Origin: Pseudopithomyces maydicus
Lineage: Eukaryota; Ascomycota; Dothideomycetes; Pleosporales; Didymosphaeriaceae
DNA: 64,000 nucleotides
Direction: 5' to 3'
Assembly (NCBI GenBank): GCA_026873275.1
Contig: JANTUC010000003.1
Coordinates: 2,666,001 to 2,730,000 of the forward strand
The notes under the pieces were generated by a model, which was given only the letters and a program-made list of their open reading frames with translations, did no database searches and was not told the origin of the DNA. The stretch's first letter is position 1; each line of letters opens with the position of its first letter. A program made the position numbers and the translations under genes. Of the stretch, positions 57,651 to 64,000 are shown one piece after another.

Positions 57651-60600
57651 ATGAGCGGATATCTTTGGAAGTATTATTTCGAAGAGGATGTCGACAGCTT
57701 TCGGCATGTTCTGGAGTCTGCCGCCCATACTTCACGTGCAGGAGCACCGAAAGGCCCTGCTGGCCGGTCGGGTGGCGTCTATGGTGGACTGAACAGTAGC
57801 CCCGGGAGCTACTCGGCCTCTCCTTTGCTAGGTGCCAAAGGACGGAGGATTCCCGGCCAGGCTACTTTGACACTGACCCGTTCGGATATCAACGGTCGCG
57901 ATGGCATGGGAATGACTATACTGCATCATGCAGCATCTTCTACTACCGAAAATGCGATTGCTTTTGCGCAGGCCTTACTGGAGCATCCCTTGGTAGATCT
58001 GTATGTCCAAGACGCAGAGAATGGGTGGACGTCACTGCATCGAGCCTTCTACTTTGGGAACATCGCAATCGCACGGCTCATTCTGAATCGTGACACGCAA
58101 GACATGCTAGGCCACGGATCCATTGGCTTTAACCAAAATGCGCGCGGTCTCGTCAAGATTAAGGATAAAGAAGGCTACGGTCCTTTGGATCTTTTGCCTT
58201 GACAATCAAAGACCGTACGCTCAGACCCGAGATGGGGCCTGTAATTGACACCGATTCGGATGATGAGCTTGTTCAGGGAGACAGTGGCGACCGGGACGAT
58301 GATGCGCGTAGACGCGTCATCTCTCCCCCGTCCTCCTTGATGGCGATGAAGTCTATACCTTTGGCAGCAATAAAAATGTAACACTCGGGTTTGGTGATCA
58401 AGACGATCGCCAGTTTCCGGAACGCATCGTCCTGAGACGTCCTGACCACCTACTTCAGCGATTCTATCGGGAGCACCGGGAGACTGAGCTACAACAGATG
58501 GCTGCGATGAATATAGGTGTCTCCAGCTCTGGCATGATCCAACCTCTGGCTGTCACAGATCTGCCAACGCATATTCGTAACACTCCAATTGTTATCCAGG
58601 ACGTACAAATGTCCAAATTGCACACAGCGGTTCTGACGACCGATCCGGTGTCGAATCTCTATGTATGCGGCCATGGTCCTGGTGGACGACTGGGTACTGG
58701 AACGGAAACCACACGTTATCAATTCACCTGCATTGAGAGCGGCGGTCTGGGCAAGAAAAGAATTGCTGCAGTTGCTTTAGGACAAAACCACACGCTAGCC
58801 ATCACCGACGAGGGAGAAATCTTCTCGTGGGGTAATAACGCTTACGGCCAGCTCGGCTATTCTCTGCCAAAACCTGCCGTCAAAGACGACGACCCCATTT
58901 CAACAATTCCAAGGCAGATCTTTGGACCATTCAAACGGGATGCCATTATTGGTATCGCGGCATCTCGAATCCACTCGGTCGCACATACATCGACGTCCCT
59001 CTATACATTTGGCAAGAACGAAGGGCAACTCGGCATTGTTGATTCCGATGCACGATCCTTAGAAATGCAGATCGTGCCACGGAAGATAGCTGCATCGTTG
59101 TTTTCTTCTTCCATCAGTTCAGTATCCGCTATAGATGGCGCCACTATCTGTCTTCTGGAAAATCGTGAAGTGTGGGTATTTGCAAACTATGGGTACACAC
59201 GGCTGAACTTTCCTCTTGATGGTTTTGACAACAGCTTCTTGAAAGAGAGCTGGCTCACAACCAAATATGACGTTACTCCGAACAAAGTCAAGAAGATCGT
59301 TTCTGGAGGCGACACAATTTGTGCTTTGACGAGTTCTGGCGAGGTTTTCACTGTTGCCATCAGCCGGCGTACTGAAGGTGGCCAAGATGCGAACAAATCC
59401 ACAACCAATCCGAAGCAGATAAGGGGTGCCTTTTTGCCGCCACAACGCATTTGGTCTGCGAAACATGGCCATATGGCTGCAAGAGATGTAGATGTAGATC
59501 AAGATGGGTCAGTCATCTTGACTACCGAAGCTGGTAGTGTATGGAGACGTACTAAGCGAGCAACCATCAAAAACACAAGCATTGGTGTAACCGAACAAAA
59601 GTCAAAAGATTACAAATTTCAGCGAGTCCCGGGTCTAACGCGAGTCACAGCGGTGCGAGCCTCTGCTTTCGGCGCTTATGCCGCGATCCGTAAAGATTGC
59701 GATGTAACGCGGACTCAGATTGGAGTAGACGAGCCTACTCTTTGGAAAGATTTAGCTCCTCTACTTCCATTCTACGATTTGTCTAATTACGAAGAGGATT
59801 CAGATGATGAGAACCCTCTTCCAAGGTTCTGGCAGCGTCCTTCTGAAGCTCAATCCCTGCGGAAACGAGTACTGCAATCTAAAGATCTTGAAAAAGAGGT
59901 GATAGAAATTTTGGAGCGTACGCTACCTTCTTCGGAGAACACGTACGACATCCAATTCGGTACGACGCTTTCGGACATTCGCATTCCGGTTCATGAGTTC
60001 ATTATGGCCAGCCGTAGCCACGTATTCCGGGAAGCAATGGCCAGTTTCCGGGCTCGCGATGGCGCTGATTTCGATATCGCTGAGCTGTTAGAAATTCGGG
60101 ACGTGGATGGCAAGACAGTGGTACTCTTCCAAGGATTGGATTTTCTTACTCTCTTCGACCTGGTCCTTTACGCATACACCGATACCCTCGTTGATTTCTG
60201 GAACGTCACACGAAACTATCCCACCATGGCATTCAGATATCGAACGGTGCGTACTGAGCTCATGAAATTAGCATCCAAATTGGACATGAGACAGCTCGAA
60301 CCAGCTGTCCGGCAATGGGTCGCCCCAAGAAGATCCCTGAACTTCGATATGACATTAGCCGTCAAAGATATGGAATTCTTCGACAGTGGTGATATGATTG
60401 TTGAACTAGCAGATGGCGAAATGACGCTTCATTCTGACATTCTCTGTCAACGATGCCCTTTCTTCGAAGGGTTGTTCCGAGGTCGTGCTGGGGGCCAGTG
60501 GCTCTCGAGCAGGCGCACAGAAGATTCAGATTTAGTGCGAGTAGATCTGACCCATGTGGAAACGCATTTATTCGAACTAGTCGTCAACCACTTGTATACT

Positions 60601-62649
60601 GATGCTGGCGAGGAGCTTTTCGACGACGTTGTAAGCGAAGATTTGAACGATCTCCTCGCCTTGGATGAGCTTTTGGATCATGTAATGGATGTTATGTCTG
60701 TTGCGAACGAGTTGATGTTAGATCGATTGTCACAAATATGCCAAAAGCTAATTGGACGTTATGGTTAGTATCTATCATGTTTACATATGAATTTAAACTA
60801 ACGAAGTCACAGTCAATGCTCGAAATGTCTGCTCGCTGCTGGCGGCTGTCGCGCCTAGCTCAGTGGCGGAGTTCAAAGATGCAGCACTGGAATATGTCTG
60901 CTTGAGCATGGAAGCTGTAATGCAAAATGGGTGAGTTCGTACTTGCATAAAAAAATTAACATTCTAATTGTCTTTAGTTCTCTTGACGAACTGGATGAGG
61001 ACCTTCTATCCGAACTCGATCACATAGTGCGCGAAAACCAACTAGCCTACCTTCCATTCGCGAGAAGTGGCCGAGCAGAAGCGCTTTTGTTCGACAAGTA
61101 TCCAGAGCTTGCTGAGAGGATTGAGCGCAGCAAACGTGCCAAAGTCGACGCTATCGTCCTTTCCAATAAATTCTCCGAGGGCGACGGGTCTATATCTACA
61201 TCTTTCCGCGCCCAGAGTCTAGAAGAGCTTTCTGTTTCTCCCTTGCGACAACGAAACCGACGAAGAGCATCTCGGGAAGGAAAGCACGAAGTCGAGAGCC
61301 CAGCCGGAACCCCAGCGCTAAAAGCGAAAAGCTCTGCGACCGATCTCATGTTCGAGATGTCTGACGGCGATGATGACCAGGACGAATCTGATTCAATTCG
61401 TCAGCCACAGTTTACACCGGTAGTAGCCGAACGCGATGCTATCGATGCAGTTGAATTTACAGAAGGACCTTGGGGTGTGGCAACCCGAAAAGATGTACAT
61501 TCGCCACTTGGGGCATCGACCGACTCATACCCAGCGCATGCGATGAAGGGTCCAAAGCCTTCTCATTCTACGCCAGAGAGAACACCAGGGCGGCCTTGGG
61601 GCCCTGCACCTCTGGCGGCGGCTAAGCTGGATCTCAAAGACATCATGGCACAAGCCTCTGGAAGTACGCCCTCCAACTTGACTCTTGGTCTATCCCAGCA
61701 AGATAAGGAAAGAAAGACCCCGGGCTCGTCCCATACAAAGATGTCTCAAAAGGAACGAAAGCGTATCCAGCAAGCACACCAACTTGGACAATCAATCAGC
61801 GAAAGAGCGCAACCCGCCCCACCCACGGTATCGCCGTGGCAAGCCAGAGCCTCGTCCCAGAGAACACCTAGTGAGAATGTTGTGTCTGCTCCAATCTCTC
61901 CACCACCCGAAGCTGCTCGTACTTCAAGCACACCCCAATTGACGATGCGCCAGACGGTGGCCAATTCGAAGTCTAAGAAGAAAGAACAAGAGAAGGGCCG
62001 TCAAACATCCCAGTCTTACCCTGCACAGACCTCATCGTCACAGAAACTTACTTACACTGCGGCCGATCCATCAGGCAAAGGAATGGCAGTCTCAACAACG
62101 CCAATACCCACGCCGCAGTCTGTGCGTCACATCCCTCTGCCTACCCATTCGCCAACTTCGCCAAGCCAGCACATGACTATGCATGAAATCCTTTCCTTGC
62201 AGCAAGCTGAGAAGGACTATGTTCGCGACGCTGCGGCGAAGCGTAGTCTGCAGGAAATTCAACAAGAACAAGAATTCCAGGCATGGTGGGACCAGGAGAG
62301 CAAACGAGTGATACAAGAGGAGGAGCAGAGGAAGCGTGCTGAAGAAAGGGCAGCCAAGGCGAGCAGAGGCCGTGGTAAGGGCAGAGGTGGCAAGCCGAAG
62401 AGCAAAGCCAAGGACAAGAAAGAGGGAGAAGGAACGGATCGTGTGAGACCTAACAAGGCTGCAAATCAGGCATCCATCGCCACGGAGGCATCGACTACTA
62501 CATTCCAGCCAAAACAGGATGGTGTAGATAAGGGCAAGTCTCGAGGAAAGGGTCAAAGAGGCGGACGTGGTGGTGGAAGAGGAGGTCGTCCTCAAAATTC
62601 TTCGAGAGAGGCTCCCGTAGCAGCTGCCTCCGCGACACCGAAAAGTTGA
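57651..62649 (+). CDS. IBTK-like protein: ankyrin, RCC1 and BTB domains; two apparent base losses (3 exons)
   Basis: Exons are 57651-60763, 60813-60930 and 60978-62649. The start MSGYLWKYYFEEDVDSFRH precedes ankyrin-type sequence (GMTILHHAASS, NGWTSLHRAFYFGNIAIARL). One base must be added at T4 58192-58195 to continue as LDLFALTIKDRTLRPEMG, and another at C5 58325-58329 to continue as LDGDEVYTFGSNKNVTLGFG. RCC1 repeats follow (LYVCGHGPGGRLGTGTE, EIFSWGNNAYGQLGY). Two BTB domains start at about residues 764 (YDIQFGTTLSDIRIPVHEF) and 914 (GDMIVELADGEMTLHSDIL). The C-terminal 550 residues are disordered, with WWDQESKRVIQEEE and a Gly/Arg/Lys-rich end. Corrected length is 1,634 residues. The domain order matches IBTK, a cullin-3 adaptor in animals; a ubiquitin-ligase adaptor role here is inference. 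Confidence 0.88.
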
Positions 62650-63188
62650 GAAGTTCGTGATCTTATGAGGTTTGAGAGTCAACTTCTTGTATATGTTCAA
62701 TGCATTAGACGTATATATCCATCTAGTTAGGACTGCATCATATTCAATAGATCTTTGCTCAATGCCGTGCAATATATAAATTTATTTTGCACGTAGGTCT
62801 CCATTTAGTATGCACGATGATCAATTATAATTTCCTTCCAACAGATCATTATGCAATATCAAGCATTATGGGAGGACGGAAAGGGCGACCCCCTCCGCAC
62901 CTATGAGATCATGCACGACCCACTCGGCATACCTTCCGAAAGATATACTCGGTACACTTGCCTACCCCGGCACACGCGTAACGCGTGTAGTGGGAGCGGG
63001 GTCACCTCGTAAGCTCAAGCTTGGAACTATAAGAGCTCCAGCGAAAGCCCATAGAATTCACATATCGAATCTTTTTGCCATTGAAAAGAAAAAAGCATTT
63101 CTATTTTCAAAAATTTGAACTTTCTGCACTGCGATTGTTACGAGTTGCTTCAATTGCTTCCGATCTAAAAGTACATTTCGCATCCAAT
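62650..63188. other. Intergenic spacer
   Basis: This interval holds the 3' UTR of the IBTK-like gene, an AT-rich segment, and the promoter and 5' UTR of the dehydrogenase gene. No gene was seen. Confidence 0.5.
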
Positions 63189-64000
63189 ATGGCAGACAAC
63201 CCGGAAAGCAGAGAGTCCTTGACGTCAAGGCAATTGCCTGAGATGACGCTTTCTACGGCGGATAATCCACTTACGGCTCCGAGATTACCGCCAGACGGCC
63301 TCACTGCGGCACAGAGAGCTGCACATCGATTCTCGGTCACAGGAAACGCAATCGGTATGTACCATCCACTCCAACTCCCTGCAATATAGCATACCAAGAA
63401 ACAACAAGAAGAAACCAAGGCCTCTCACTAACACCCCCAGTCACCGGCGGTGCCGGCGCCCTCGCCCTCGAAGCCGCAACCGCCCTCCTCGAACACGGCG
63501 CCTCGGGCCTCGCCCTCTGGGACCTCAACCCAGAGCAATCCTTCCCAGCCATCAAAGCGCTGCACCAAAAGTTCCCGGACCGCAAGATAACCACCCTCGC
63601 CGTCGACGTCCGCGACGCCGCCCAAATCGCCACCGCCCTAACCGACACCCTCAAAGTCCTCGGCTCCGTCTCCACCCTCCTCTGCTTCGCCGGCGTCGTC
63701 GGCTGCACCCCCGCCATCGACATGAAGCCCTCCGATTGGCGCCGCACCCACGACATCAACCTCACGGGATCCTTCCTGTGCGCCCAGGCGTTCGCGCGCC
63801 AGGTCCGCGACCAGGGCACCGGCGGCTCTGTCGTCTTCACCGCGTCGATATCCGCGCACCATACGAATTTCCCGCAGCCGCAGGCGGCGTATAACAGTTC
63901 GAAGACGGCGGTGCTGAGCTTGACGAAGAGCTTGGCGGCGGAGTGGGCCGCGTGGGGGATTAGGGTCAATGCGGTGAGTCCTGGGTACATGGATACGATT
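63189..64000 (+). CDS. Short-chain dehydrogenase/reductase, 3' end outside the window (2 exons seen)
   Basis: Exons 63189-63354 and 63441-64000 (continuing) are joined over an 86-base intron (gtatgt...cccccag). The N-terminal 55 residues are a flexible extension (MADNPESRESLTSRQLPEMT). The Rossmann fold begins VTGGAGALALEAATALLEHG; the classical TGxxxGxG motif here reads TGGAGALA, with alanine in place of its last two glycines. A strand ending FAGVVG, the catalytic serine region TASIS and the active-site pair in YNSSK are present, followed by IRVNAVSPGYMDT. The fold and motifs mark a classical SDR, NAD(P)-dependent and probably acting on a sugar alcohol, ketone or similar; the substrate cannot be told. 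At least 241 codons are visible. Confidence 0.9.

Overview
The window is chromosomal DNA of a filamentous ascomycete (Pezizomycotina), most likely a dothideomycete. The evidence is short GT-AG introns, mostly 45-60 bases, with CTRAC-like branch points; long low-complexity intergenic spacers; a decayed heterokaryon-incompatibility (HET) gene in AT-rich, RIP-like DNA; and a gene set with Atg13, Aha1, a Hul5-type HECT ligase, a DHA2 drug transporter, phospholipase B and a serine carboxypeptidase. No tRNA, rRNA, CRISPR array or intact transposon was seen.

Layout. 1-10.6 kb: a nine-exon dynamin-like/SLIP-GC-like GTPase (+), two uncharacterised disordered proteins (-), and a 92-residue protein whose first exon holds only five coding bases. 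10.6-14.9 kb: mostly non-coding, with one tentative spliced small gene (-). 15-21.6 kb: a secreted S10 carboxypeptidase with a duplicated 3' end, then a >1,200-residue disordered fungal protein whose last 500 bases need four one-base corrections. 22.2-26.3 kb: AT-rich block with tandem repeats and a HET pseudogene. 26.4-35.4 kb: HUL5 (-) amid five small membrane-protein genes, one with two PPxY motifs. 35.8-42.5 kb: a C2H2 zinc-finger protein (-), AHA1 (+) and a six-exon DHA2 transporter (-). 44-48.3 kb: a coiled-coil protein (-) and a GPI-type phospholipase B (-). 51.7-62.6 kb: ATG13 (-) and an IBTK-like ankyrin/RCC1/BTB protein (+), diverging from a 3-kb spacer. 63.2 kb to the end: a short-chain dehydrogenase cut by the window edge.

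The genes do not form one pathway. Protein quality control and degradation recur (HUL5, AHA1, ATG13, the IBTK-like protein, a PPxY membrane protein), but this may be chance.

The strongest non-routine result is that four otherwise healthy genes carry single-base frameshifts in homopolymer runs, eight sites in all. Seven are apparent one-base losses and one an apparent one-base gain. Correcting each run restores a continuous protein with an exact codon count. This points to homopolymer errors in the underlying assembly rather than gene decay. The HET gene is different: it also has an in-frame TAA of the CpA-to-TpA type and looks truly dead. No clearly new biological system was found; the best leads are the GTPase and the group of tiny membrane-protein genes.
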